From Nocardia sp. (lineage in GTDB: Bacteria; Actinomycetota; Actinomycetes; Mycobacteriales; Mycobacteriaceae), in NCBI GenBank assembly GCA_013361595.1, contig JABFXT010000679.1, positions 1 through 5,742 of the forward strand: DNA of 5,742 nt, given 5' to 3'. Positions 1 to 5,194 of the stretch are shown piece by piece (the stretch's first letter is position 1; every line of letters begins with the position of its first letter). The position numbers were made by a program, and so were the translations under genes. The notes under the pieces were generated by a model. It was not told the origin of the DNA. It was given only the letters and a program-made list of their open reading frames with translations, and did no database searches.

Positions 1-1
1 G

Positions 2-886
2 GGTAAGGGGTTGCCCGAGATCGCCGCCGAACTCGGCCGCACCACCTCGGCCGTCCAGGCGGCCCTGCGGAATTTCGTTCCGCCGGAGGAGAAGGTACGA
101 GCGGGCGACCGGGCCGGCTGGATCCGCGACCGGATGGCGGCCGAACCCGAATGGGATTGGTGGTCGGTGGTGATGGACCACCATCGGCACGGCCCCTCCG
201 CGCTCTGGCTCACCGAACACGAGCACATCGCCCGCGGCGCCTGGCGCGATCGCACCCCGATGCCGGTGCTGGCCCAACGGCTCGATACCGCAGAAATCGA
301 GGTGGCCGGCTTTCTGCGGGCGCTCGGTCTCGCGGAGAACATGGCCGAAGTGGCCGACCGGCTCGGTGCCACTCCGGGCCAGGCGCTGGCCAAACGGGTG
401 AACGCGGCACGCGATCAGGAACAGTCGGCGAACTGGATCCTGGTGGTCGACGGTGCCGCGGGCACCGTCAAACCGCGGAGTGCGCCGGTGCGCCGTCATG
501 TTTCGGTACATACGAGCCGGGCCGCCGCCGAAGCGGACCGGGACCGGGTGCTGCGCTGGCATCGCCGATCCGCGGGCGACAGCACCACCCCCGTCTGGTG
601 GACGATCGCCCAGCGCGGCGTCGGCGATATCGCCGGCCGCACCTACTGCGGCGTGTTCACGCCGCGCCTGATCGACAGCGGCATCCGGGCGGACGCGCTG
701 GAGGTCGGCGATCGCATCCTCATCGCCGGATCGGACGGACATCCGCAGGAAGCCCTGGTGGAGTCGGTCGCCCAGCGGGGCGAGGTGGTGGTCGCCGATC
801 TGGGACCGGTGGGTGATTCCCGCGTCCACCAGGTGATCGAATTCGATGCCGGGGAACGGGTCGAGGTGCTCACGCCGCAGGAGTGA
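2..886 (+). CDS. Hypothetical protein with repeated helix-turn-helix-like modules (5' end outside window)
   Basis: The reading frame is open from base 2 to the TGA at 884-886 (294 codons visible). A TTG at base 11 is the first possible start, but it falls inside a helix-turn-helix-like segment that already begins with the upstream codons (visible residues 1-25, G-x-G-L-x-E-I-A-x-x-L-G-R-T-x-x-A-V). The true start is therefore probably upstream of the window. Further helical modules of similar style lie at about residues 74-110 (IARGAW, VLAQRL, LRALGL) and 112-133 (MAEVADRLGATPGQAL). The stretch between the first two is Trp-rich (W40, W51, W53, W54, W69, W81). The C-terminal half, from about residue 144 (NWILVVDG), is a separate alpha/beta-looking region with a TIAQRGVGD segment and a closing beta-rich part. 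No signal peptide or membrane segment is visible. I do not recognise the family; DNA binding is inferred from the helix-turn-helix pattern only. The 3' end overlaps the convergent transporter gene by 17 bp. Confidence 0.75.
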   Translation, partial: GKGLPEIAAELGRTTSAVQAALRNFVPPEEKVRAGDRAGWIRDRMAAEPEWDWWSVVMDHHRHGPSALWLTEHEHIARGAWRDRTPMPVLAQRLDTAEIEVAGFLRALGLAENMAEVADRLGATPGQALAKRVNAARDQEQSANWILVVDGAAGTVKPRSAPVRRHVSVHTSRAAAEADRDRVLRWHRRSAGDSTTPVWWTIAQRGVGDIAGRTYCGVFTPRLIDSGIRADALEVGDRILIAGSDGHPQEALVESVAQRGEVVVADLGPVGDSRVHQVIEFDAGERVEVLTPQE

Positions 887-2309
887 CAGGCTCCCGGTGG
901 CCGGATTCGCCGCGGCCACCGGGCATGAACGCGCAGGCGATCAGGATGGCCACTGCCATCACCGCGACCGCCACGAACACCAGATGCACCCCCTCGGCCA
1001 GCACCGCGGGCGAGGGGGTGCCGGTATCGCCCACCCGCGAATTCACCAGGGCACCGAATACGGCGACGCCCACCGCGCTACCGATGGACCGCGCGAACAT
1101 GTTCGCCGAGGTCACCACGCCGCGTTCGCCCCAGGTGGCGCTGGTCTGCGCCGCGATCAGGGTCGGGCTTGCCACGAGCCCCATACCGAGTCCGATGACG
1201 AAACAGGTGACCGCCACCTGCGCGATATTCGTTCCCGGGCCGATGAAGAGGGTGCCGGCGGCGCCGAGAGTGGCGGTGGCCCCGCCGATCAGGGCGGTGC
1301 GCCGGAAACCGATCCGCAGATACACCCGGCCGGACTGGGACGCCGAGACCGGCCAGCCGAGAGTGAGCGCCCCGACGGTCAGACCACCGATCACCGCCCC
1401 GGCGCCCAGCACGCCCTGGGTGAAGGTCGGCACATACGAGGTGAGACCGAGCAGCAGCGCGCCCACCAGCGCGGAGATCGCGGAACTGGCCACCACCACC
1501 CGCCGGGTGAACAGCCACAGCGGTAGCACCGGATCCGCCGCTCGGCGTTCCACCAGGACGAACGCCACCAGTACGGCCGCACCGCCGGCGAAGATCGCGA
1601 TGCTCACCGGCGCGTCCCATGCCCAGGCGTGTCCTCCTTCGAGCAGGCCGAGGATGATCGCCCCGGCGCCCGAGGTGAGCAGTACCGCGCCCGTATAGTC
1701 CACCCGCCGGCGCGCACGCGAAGGTGTTTCGGTGAAGTGGCGCAACAACATCCATCCGGCCCACGCGGACAACGGCAGATTGACCAGGAAGATCCACCGC
1801 CACCCGACATATTCGGCGAACACCCCGCCCAGCAGTGGCCCGAGCACCGAGGAGAAGGCCCAGACACCGGCCAGATAACCCTGCACCTTCGCGCGTTCGG
1901 CCAGCGTGTAGAGATCGCCGGCGATGGTCATGGTCATCGGCTGGATGGCGCCCGCGCCGATACCCTGCACGGCCCGGAACACGATCAGCCACAGCATGCT
2001 GCCCGCGAGCCCACACAGCAGCGAGCCGAGCGCGAAGACCGCGATCCCGAAGAGGATCACCGGTTTACGGCCCACCGTATCGGCGATCTTGCCGTACACC
2101 GGTACGGTCACGGCCTGGGCGAGCAGATAGATGGAGAACAGCCAGGGGAACTGGGCGAACCCGCCCAGACTCTCGGTGATGGTCAGGACCGCGGTCGCGA
2201 TGATCGTGGAGTCGAGGGCGATGAGCCCGGTGGCCAGCATGAGCGACCACAGGATCGCGCCACGCTCGGAGCGGAGCCCCACATCGGTTCGCACCGTCTC
2301 CGCCACCAT
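870..2309 (-). CDS. DHA2-type (EmrB/QacA-like, 14-TM) MFS drug-efflux transporter
   Basis: This is a 479-aa polytopic membrane protein of the major facilitator superfamily, expected to export hydrophobic or cationic drugs by proton antiport across the cytoplasmic membrane. Visible signatures are the DHA2 TM1 motif with an acidic residue (LDSTIIATAVL, D33), loop 2-3 motif A (GKIADTVGRKP, 73-83), motif B (RAVQGIGAGAIQP, R112) and the TM5 motif C region (VLGPLLGGVFAEYVGWRWIF, 155-174). Hydrophobic segments then continue to about residue 465, and length and segment number fit a 14-TM DHA2 protein. I chose the ATG at 2309 because GAGGT (2316-2320) sits 6 nt before it; the GTG at 2315 would abut that sequence and add only two residues. 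The gene is divergent from the lipoprotein gene and convergent with the upstream helix-turn-helix gene, so it is probably monocistronic. The substrate cannot be read from the sequence. No adjacent TetR or MarR regulator lies in the window. Confidence 0.93.
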   Translation of the reverse strand: MVAETVRTDVGLRSERGAILWSLMLATGLIALDSTIIATAVLTITESLGGFAQFPWLFSIYLLAQAVTVPVYGKIADTVGRKPVILFGIAVFALGSLLCGLAGSMLWLIVFRAVQGIGAGAIQPMTMTIAGDLYTLAERAKVQGYLAGVWAFSSVLGPLLGGVFAEYVGWRWIFLVNLPLSAWAGWMLLRHFTETPSRARRRVDYTGAVLLTSGAGAIILGLLEGGHAWAWDAPVSIAIFAGGAAVLVAFVLVERRAADPVLPLWLFTRRVVVASSAISALVGALLLGLTSYVPTFTQGVLGAGAVIGGLTVGALTLGWPVSASQSGRVYLRIGFRRTALIGGATATLGAAGTLFIGPGTNIAQVAVTCFVIGLGMGLVASPTLIAAQTSATWGERGVVTSANMFARSIGSAVGVAVFGALVNSRVGDTGTPSPAVLAEGVHLVFVAVAVMAVAILIACAFMPGGRGESGHREPVTPAA

Positions 2310-2315
2310 CACCAC

Positions 2316-2320
2316 ACCTC
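2316..2320 (-). promoter_or_regulatory. Ribosome binding site of the MFS transporter
   Basis: On the minus strand this reads GAGGT, 6 nt before the ATG at 2309. This spacing favours that ATG over the in-frame GTG codons at 2315 and 2312. Confidence 0.6.
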
Positions 2321-2338
2321 GTTCGCCGCAGGACCGGA

Positions 2339-2353
2339 ATGATCAACATGATC
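2339..2353. promoter_or_regulatory. Candidate operator: repeated ATGATC with a GATCA-ACA-TGATC palindrome
   Basis: ATGATC occurs twice with a 9-bp period (2339-2344, 2348-2353), and within it GATCA and TGATC form a perfect inverted repeat around ACA. It lies about 30 bp before the transporter start. A TANNNT-like hexamer (TACGGT on the minus strand, 2362-2367) would place a transcript start just before the palindrome, a position suited to repression. The assignment is inferential; no regulator is known. Confidence 0.3.
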
Positions 2354-2525
2354 GCCGGCTCACCGTATTCCCCGCGCCGCTGGACCCGCCGCCGATTTTC
2401 CATATGATGGGACGCTTCGCACGCGCGTCCGGCGAGGCAGTACACCCCGCTCCCGGCACCATCGCATCTCGTCACGACCGGCCGGGACTCGCGTTGTGCG
2501 GTGGAGCAACCTCGTACGGGGGCTG

Positions 2526-2557
2526 CTGTGAGCCCGCACAGAGTGCCTGTGACACAG
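2526..2557. repeat. Array of four alternating CTGTG/CACAG half-sites (candidate operator)
   Basis: Half-sites lie at 2526-2530 (CTGTG), 2537-2541 (CACAG), 2547-2551 (CTGTG) and 2553-2557 (CACAG). They give three overlapping inverted repeats with spacers of 6, 5 and 1 nt. The last unit, CTGTGACACAG, is a perfect 11-bp palindrome and covers the proposed -35 box of the lipoprotein gene. A transcription factor bound here could block or recruit RNA polymerase. The half-site resembles the TGTGA element of CRP/FNR-type sites, but the spacing does not match the standard TGTGA-N6-TCACA. Confidence 0.4.
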
Positions 2558-2576
2558 CGGAATCGGTGGTTACCAT
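2549..2576 (+). promoter_or_regulatory. Sigma-A-like promoter of the lipoprotein gene, probably leaderless
   Basis: A -35 box GTGACA (2549-2554, one mismatch to TTGACA) is followed by a 16-nt spacer and a TANNNT -10 box TACCAT (2571-2576). Only 7 nt separate the -10 box from the ATG at 2584, so transcription would start at or next to the start codon. No convincing Shine-Dalgarno sequence is present, which is consistent with a leaderless mRNA as is common in actinobacteria. Confidence 0.5.
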
Positions 2577-2583
2577 CCGCGGC

Positions 2584-3108
2584 ATGAGAGCACCGGTACC
2601 ACATCGCGACCGCCGGATCCGCCCGCGGATCCCGTTCGGCGGAGCGCTCGCCGCGGCCGGGATCCTCCTCGCGGGATGCGGCGGGGCCACGGAACCCGTG
2701 GATCCGGCGGCCGTCTGGGACCCCTGCGGACTGCCCGCCGATCTGCTCGCCGAATCGGGTTTCGCCGCCGGTTCGATCCGGCGCGATGTCGCCACCGAAC
2801 CCGGCTGGGCCGGTTGCGGGTGGAGCAGCGACCGGGCCGCGCTGCGCGTCCTGTTCGCCACGACGGGATCGCCGGAGGAGGTGGCGGGGACCGGGGATAC
2901 CAGCACGGCGATCACCGTCGGGGACCGGACCGGCCGGCGATTGCACACCGGATCCGCCGATACCGCGACCACCTGCACGGTCGCCCTGCCGACCGCCGAC
3001 GGTGGCGTGGTCCGGGTCCGGGTGGACAGCGCCCCCGGCACTACCGTGAGCGCCTGCGCCGGGGCCGAACGCGCGGCAAGCGCCCTTGCACCCGCGTTTC
3101 CTGTCTGA
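2584..3108 (+). CDS. DUF3558-like secreted lipoprotein
   Basis: This is a 174-aa protein with an Arg-rich N-terminus (RDRRIRPR), a short hydrophobic stretch (residues 19-30) and a lipobox LLAGC ending at Cys32, the predicted lipidation site. The mature protein should be tethered to the outer face of the cytoplasmic membrane. The mature part carries four cysteines (C48, C78, C131, C158). C48 lies in a WDPCGLP motif and C78 in AGCGW, the pattern of the DUF3558 family found in Mycobacterium and Nocardia; two disulfides are plausible. The family's function is unknown. The ATG at 2584 gives a normal signal-peptide length. An in-frame GTG at 2566 is the alternative, but it would lie over the -10 box. 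The gene is divergent from the transporter, and no downstream gene is close enough to share an operon with confidence. Assignment to DUF3558 is from motif recognition only. Confidence 0.82.
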   Translation: MRAPVPHRDRRIRPRIPFGGALAAAGILLAGCGGATEPVDPAAVWDPCGLPADLLAESGFAAGSIRRDVATEPGWAGCGWSSDRAALRVLFATTGSPEEVAGTGDTSTAITVGDRTGRRLHTGSADTATTCTVALPTADGGVVRVRVDSAPGTTVSACAGAERAASALAPAFPV

Positions 3109-3137
3109 GCAGGCTGTTCGACCATAACCCGGACCAC

Positions 3138-3151
3138 TGTGAACGATCACA
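3138..3151. promoter_or_regulatory. Inverted repeat TGTGA-ACGA-TCACA (candidate operator)
   Basis: Five-base arms are perfectly inverted around ACGA; counting the central CG, 12 of 14 positions are symmetric. It lies 30 bp past the lipoprotein stop and 120 bp before the regulator ATG. The arm TGTGA also occurs twice in the half-site array before the lipoprotein gene. It resembles a CRP-type site with a shortened spacer. There is no T-run after it, so it is not a terminator. Confidence 0.3.
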
Positions 3152-3163
3152 AGGCAGACGGTT

Positions 3164-3179
3164 CGACCGTGCGCGGTCG
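3164..3179. repeat. Short hairpin CGACCG-TGCG-CGGTCG
   Basis: This is a perfect 6-bp stem with a 4-nt loop in the gap between the lipoprotein and regulator genes. It could be a weak actinobacterial-style terminator without a T-tract, or part of the regulator's control region. The sequence does not decide between these. Confidence 0.25.
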
Positions 3180-3216
3180 TCCAGTCGCGTCGGTAAACCC
3201 ACCCACGATCCGACAC

Positions 3217-3230
3217 ATGATCATTACTGT
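3217..3230 (+). promoter_or_regulatory. Candidate promoter/operator of the PucR-type regulator
   Basis: A perfect 8-bp palindrome ATGATCAT (3217-3224) directly abuts a TANNNT -10 hexamer TACTGT (3225-3230). No good -35 box is seen, so an activator, possibly the regulator itself, may be needed. A start near 3237 would give a leader of about 34 nt containing the ribosome binding site. ATGATC is also the repeated unit before the transporter gene. Confidence 0.3.
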
Positions 3231-3254
3231 TGAGCCCCAGTCTCGCCGAGGGGT

Positions 3255-3262
3255 AGAAGGAG
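3255..3262 (+). promoter_or_regulatory. Strong ribosome binding site fixing the regulator start
   Basis: AGAAGGAG lies 8 nt before the ATG at 3271 and decides for that start over the upstream in-frame GTG at 3139. The 44 codons between them do not look like part of the family domain. Confidence 0.75.
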
Positions 3263-3270
3263 TCAGCAGC

Positions 3271-4392
3271 ATGACCGTCGATTCGACCAGAACGAAGCTG
3301 ACGCTATCCGGCCGGCCCATGTCGGCCCCGCTCCAGGATGTGCGCAAACTGTCCCGGCGGATGGTCGGCCATTTCGTGGAGAACGTGGTCCCGTGCGGGA
3401 CGCTGCCCGGCGATGCCATCCACGGTGATGTCACCACCATGACCCGCACCTGTCTCGAACTCGCGGTCAGCATGCTCGACGGCAAGGACATCCCGGAGAA
3501 GACGCGGCGGCTGGAGAACGCCGCGGCCGGCTGGGCACGTGAGGGGGTGCCGATCGACACCATCCACCATGCCGTGCACGAGGGTTTCCGGCTCGGCCTG
3601 GACCTGGTCGTGTCCAATGCCACGGTCACCGACTATTCGGCGCTGGTCGACGGGGCCAAGCTGGTGGTCGAGATGCTGGACAAGATGACCGTCTGCATCT
3701 CCATGGCCTATGTCCGCGAACTGCGCTCGGTGGTGAGCGAACATCACACCGCCGTACACCCACTGACCTCCGCGCTGCTGGGCGGGCACAGCACCTCGAC
3801 CATGGCCCGGGAATGCGGAATCGAGATCGCACCCGCCTACACCGTCCTCGCGATGGCCATTCCGGCGCATCCCGACGAGGCGGTACCCGCCCTCGACGGC
3901 AAGGTCGTGGCCCGGCGCAAACTGCGCCGGGTCCAAGCCGAGCTGGCGACCCGCTGCGAGGATTCGGCGCTGTCGCTGCTGAGTGTGGACGGGGGCACCG
4001 TACTGCTGCCGTCGGAGATCCTGACCGGCGAGGCCCTCGACGATCTGGTCGCTCAGCTGTCGCGGGCGGCACAGGTCCCGATCAGTGCCGCGGTGGTGGA
4101 GGCACCCACCGCAGAGGTGCCTTCGGCGGCGGATCAGGCCCATGAGCTGCTGGATATGGTGCAGCGGCTCGACTGTGTGCCCGGCCTGTACCGGTTCGAC
4201 GATATGGCGCTGGAATACCAGCTCACCCGGCCCGGGCCCGGCCGGGAGTATCTGGGCTCGCTGCTGGATCCGCTCGACGACCACCCGGAGTTGCTGGAGA
4301 CCCTGCAGCGTCATATCAGCAACAACCTGAACCGGCAGCGCACGGCGCGTCTCATGCACATCCACACCAACACCATCGACTACCGGCTGTAG
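3271..4392 (+). CDS. PucR/CdaR-family transcriptional regulator, truncated by an in-frame TAG inside its helix-turn-helix
   Basis: The frame encodes 373 aa. The N-terminal part (about 25-165) is an all-helical RsbRD_N-like domain with the segment GWAREGVPIDTIHHAVHEGF (87-106). The middle (about 170-290) fits the degenerate GGDEF-like region of PucR proteins. The C-terminus (from about 326, EYLGSLLDPL, then LLETLQRHISNNLNRQRTARLM) is the PucR helix-turn-helix, ending at HIHTNTIDYRL (363-373). The family pattern is H-x-N-T-x-x-Y-R-L followed by a further R-[IV]-x-x-L-T-G helix; here TAG replaces the next codon, while the expected continuation follows in the same frame to 4488. The intact protein would be 405 aa, the usual size for this class. 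PucR-type proteins generally bind DNA through this domain, often responding to a metabolite or controlling neighbouring genes. As it stands the product lacks the end of the domain and probably binds DNA poorly or not at all. A nonsense mutation, a sequencing error or readthrough could explain this. Confidence 0.88.
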   Translation: MTVDSTRTKLTLSGRPMSAPLQDVRKLSRRMVGHFVENVVPCGTLPGDAIHGDVTTMTRTCLELAVSMLDGKDIPEKTRRLENAAAGWAREGVPIDTIHHAVHEGFRLGLDLVVSNATVTDYSALVDGAKLVVEMLDKMTVCISMAYVRELRSVVSEHHTAVHPLTSALLGGHSTSTMARECGIEIAPAYTVLAMAIPAHPDEAVPALDGKVVARRKLRRVQAELATRCEDSALSLLSVDGGTVLLPSEILTGEALDDLVAQLSRAAQVPISAAVVEAPTAEVPSAADQAHELLDMVQRLDCVPGLYRFDDMALEYQLTRPGPGREYLGSLLDPLDDHPELLETLQRHISNNLNRQRTARLMHIHTNTIDYRL

Positions 4393-4488
4393 CGGGTCGG
4401 CCAGCTCACCGGTTTCGACCCCTCGCAGCCGTCGGGATTGTGGTATCTCCGGTCCGCGCTCGTGGCGCGGAGCTACCGGACGAGCTGA
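4390..4488 (+). pseudogene. Orphaned C-terminal end of the PucR helix-turn-helix after the in-frame TAG
   Basis: After the TAG at 4390-4392 the same frame continues for 31 codons (beginning RVGQLTGFDP, then QPSGLWYLRSALVARS) to a TGA at 4486-4488. This is the expected closing segment of the PucR helix-turn-helix domain (RI-x-x-LTG-x-D, then a helix of the LxxAL type). There is no ATG, GTG or ribosome binding site that would let it be made separately as a domain, so it is either lost or reached by readthrough. The absence of frameshifts or other damage implies a recent change at one base; CAG (Gln) or AAG (Lys) is the likeliest original codon. Confidence 0.85.
4448..4480. terminator. GC-rich stem-loop near the convergent gene ends (possible bidirectional terminator)
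   Basis: TCCGCGC (4453-4459) pairs with GCGCGGA (4465-4471) around a TCGTG loop. TCCGG (4448-4452) then pairs with CCGGA (4476-4480) across a 4-nt bulge, giving 12 bp in total. It lies just before the end of the regulator frame and just beyond the end of the convergent small gene. Only 4 bp separate the two stop codons, so this is the only obvious structure that could stop either transcript. There is no T-tract. Coding constraint could also explain the symmetry. Confidence 0.35.
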
Positions 4489-4492
4489 GCGG

Positions 4493-4957
4493 TCACGCCC
4501 GCTTCCGTCCGCTGCGCACCTGCGCCACATAGGCCCGGGACACCGCGGCGGTCAGAGTATCGAGAACATCGATCACGAAACAGCCGTCGACATTGTCGGC
4601 CGGGACGGCCGGTGTCTGCGGTGCTGCCGGATCACGCAGTCCCAGACCACTTTTCACACCCTCGTGCAGCGCGTGCTGGATGATCTCGAGGGGAACTTCC
4701 TCCCGCGCCCAGCGGGCGGCTGCCACTTCCAGCCGCGCCAGCACCTGACGCCCCGAGGGGTCCGAATCGTCCAGCAGCGCCAGCGCCAGACCCAGCCCCA
4801 CCCGGAATGCCGTCTCGAAATCCGCTCCCGGCCGTTCGATCGTCCCGGGGCCCACACTGTTCGCCGACCAGATACGCATCAACTCGGCGGGTTCCGGCAC
4901 GTCGAACAGTTCCCGGGAATCCTCGGGCCCGCGGTCGGACTGCCCACTCGTGCACAT
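4493..4957 (-). CDS. Stand-alone RsbRD_N-like domain protein, paralog of the PucR regulator's N-terminus
   Basis: This is a 154-aa soluble protein without signal peptide or membrane segment. Residues 76-107 (core RWAREEVPLEIIQHALHEGV) match residues 81-112 of the neighbouring regulator at 20 of 32 positions by my alignment. Residues 128-149 (VIDVLDTLTAAVSRAYVAQVRS) match regulator residues 132-153 at 10 of 22. The protein ends at GRKRA, exactly where the regulator would go on to its middle domain, so it has neither the GGDEF-like region nor a helix-turn-helix. The start is the ATG at 4957, preceded by GGAGGGAG at 5-nt spacing; the GTG at 5014 would add 19 residues with no such site. It is convergent with the regulator, 4 bp apart. 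It may be a dimerisation or sensor partner modulating PucR-type proteins, or a remnant of a once longer regulator. The domain homology is well supported; the role is inference. Confidence 0.8.
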   Translation of the reverse strand: MCTSGQSDRGPEDSRELFDVPEPAELMRIWSANSVGPGTIERPGADFETAFRVGLGLALALLDDSDPSGRQVLARLEVAAARWAREEVPLEIIQHALHEGVKSGLGLRDPAAPQTPAVPADNVDGCFVIDVLDTLTAAVSRAYVAQVRSGRKRA

Positions 4958-4962
4958 ACGTG

Positions 4963-4970
4963 CTCCCTCC
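4963..4970 (-). promoter_or_regulatory. Strong ribosome binding site of the small RsbRD_N-like gene
   Basis: The minus strand reads GGAGGGAG, 5 nt before the ATG at 4957. This supports both translation of this short gene and the choice of start. Confidence 0.75.
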
Positions 4971-5040
4971 ACCAGCGACCGGCAACCGATATGGACAAAC
5001 GTATAGTTGCCCACCCGGTGCCGGACGACACATCGACCGG

Positions 5041-5111
5041 ACTTCGGTCCACTTCGGAACGCGGGTCGGCAAAGATAGTGAGACGTCCCATCAACACATA
5101 CTTCGACTTCG
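5041..5111. repeat. Four ACTTCG repeats in the divergent intergenic region
   Basis: ACTTCG occurs at 5041, 5051, 5100 and 5106. The first two are part of a 7-base ACTTCGG repeat exactly 10 bp (one helical turn) apart; the last two are directly tandem. The surrounding 237 bp (4958-5194) between the small gene and the peptidase hold no convincing gene. These could be binding sites for a regulator of one or both flanking genes, or chance. Confidence 0.3.
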
Positions 5112-5182
5112 TGCAGTCGCCCACCGGTACCGCCCGCTCGTCGCGCCCGGCCCTACGACGAGCGCCCCGCCGCTCCCCCCGT

Positions 5183-5188
5183 TAAGGT
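5183..5188 (+). promoter_or_regulatory. -10 box of a possible leaderless promoter for the M50B peptidase
   Basis: TAAGGT matches TANNNT and ends 6 nt before the GTG at 5195, so a transcript would begin at or near the start codon. No -35 box is recognisable. The same AAGG could instead act as a weak Shine-Dalgarno sequence 7 nt before the GTG. Confidence 0.35.
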
Positions 5189-5194
5189 GCGGCG

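Noticed and set aside
2451..2487. Inverted repeat TCCCGGC...GCCGGGA with a 23-nt loop in the divergent region
   Set aside because: GC-only arms at this distance are expected often in such DNA, and it aligns with no promoter element.
2527..2542. A standard CRP site at the start of the CTGTG array
   Set aside because: TGTGA at 2527-2531 is not followed by TCACA at the required 6-nt spacing, so it is listed only as a half-site array.
2131..2583. Upstream extension of the lipoprotein reading frame to an ATG at 2131
   Set aside because: It would overlap the transporter gene on the other strand and bury the signal peptide and lipobox in the middle of a 325-aa protein. The ATG at 2584 gives a normal lipoprotein.
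870..3108. Transporter plus lipoprotein as an LprG-P55-like exporter pair
   Set aside because: The genes are divergent, not an operon, and the lipoprotein has the cysteine pattern of DUF3558 rather than LprG features.
3139..3270. GTG at 3139 as start of the PucR-type regulator
   Set aside because: No ribosome site precedes it and the added residues do not look like the domain. AGAAGGAG before the ATG at 3271 is decisive.
4390..4392. TAG as a pyrrolysine or other recoded sense codon
   Set aside because: Pyrrolysine is not expected in this group, and the position is not a catalytic site. A nonsense change or error is far simpler, though plain readthrough stays open in the findings.
3304..4530. 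Long minus-strand open frame opposite the regulator
   Set aside because: It is a shadow of the GC-rich coding sequence, with low-complexity composition and no family resemblance. The plus-strand frame carries clear domain motifs.
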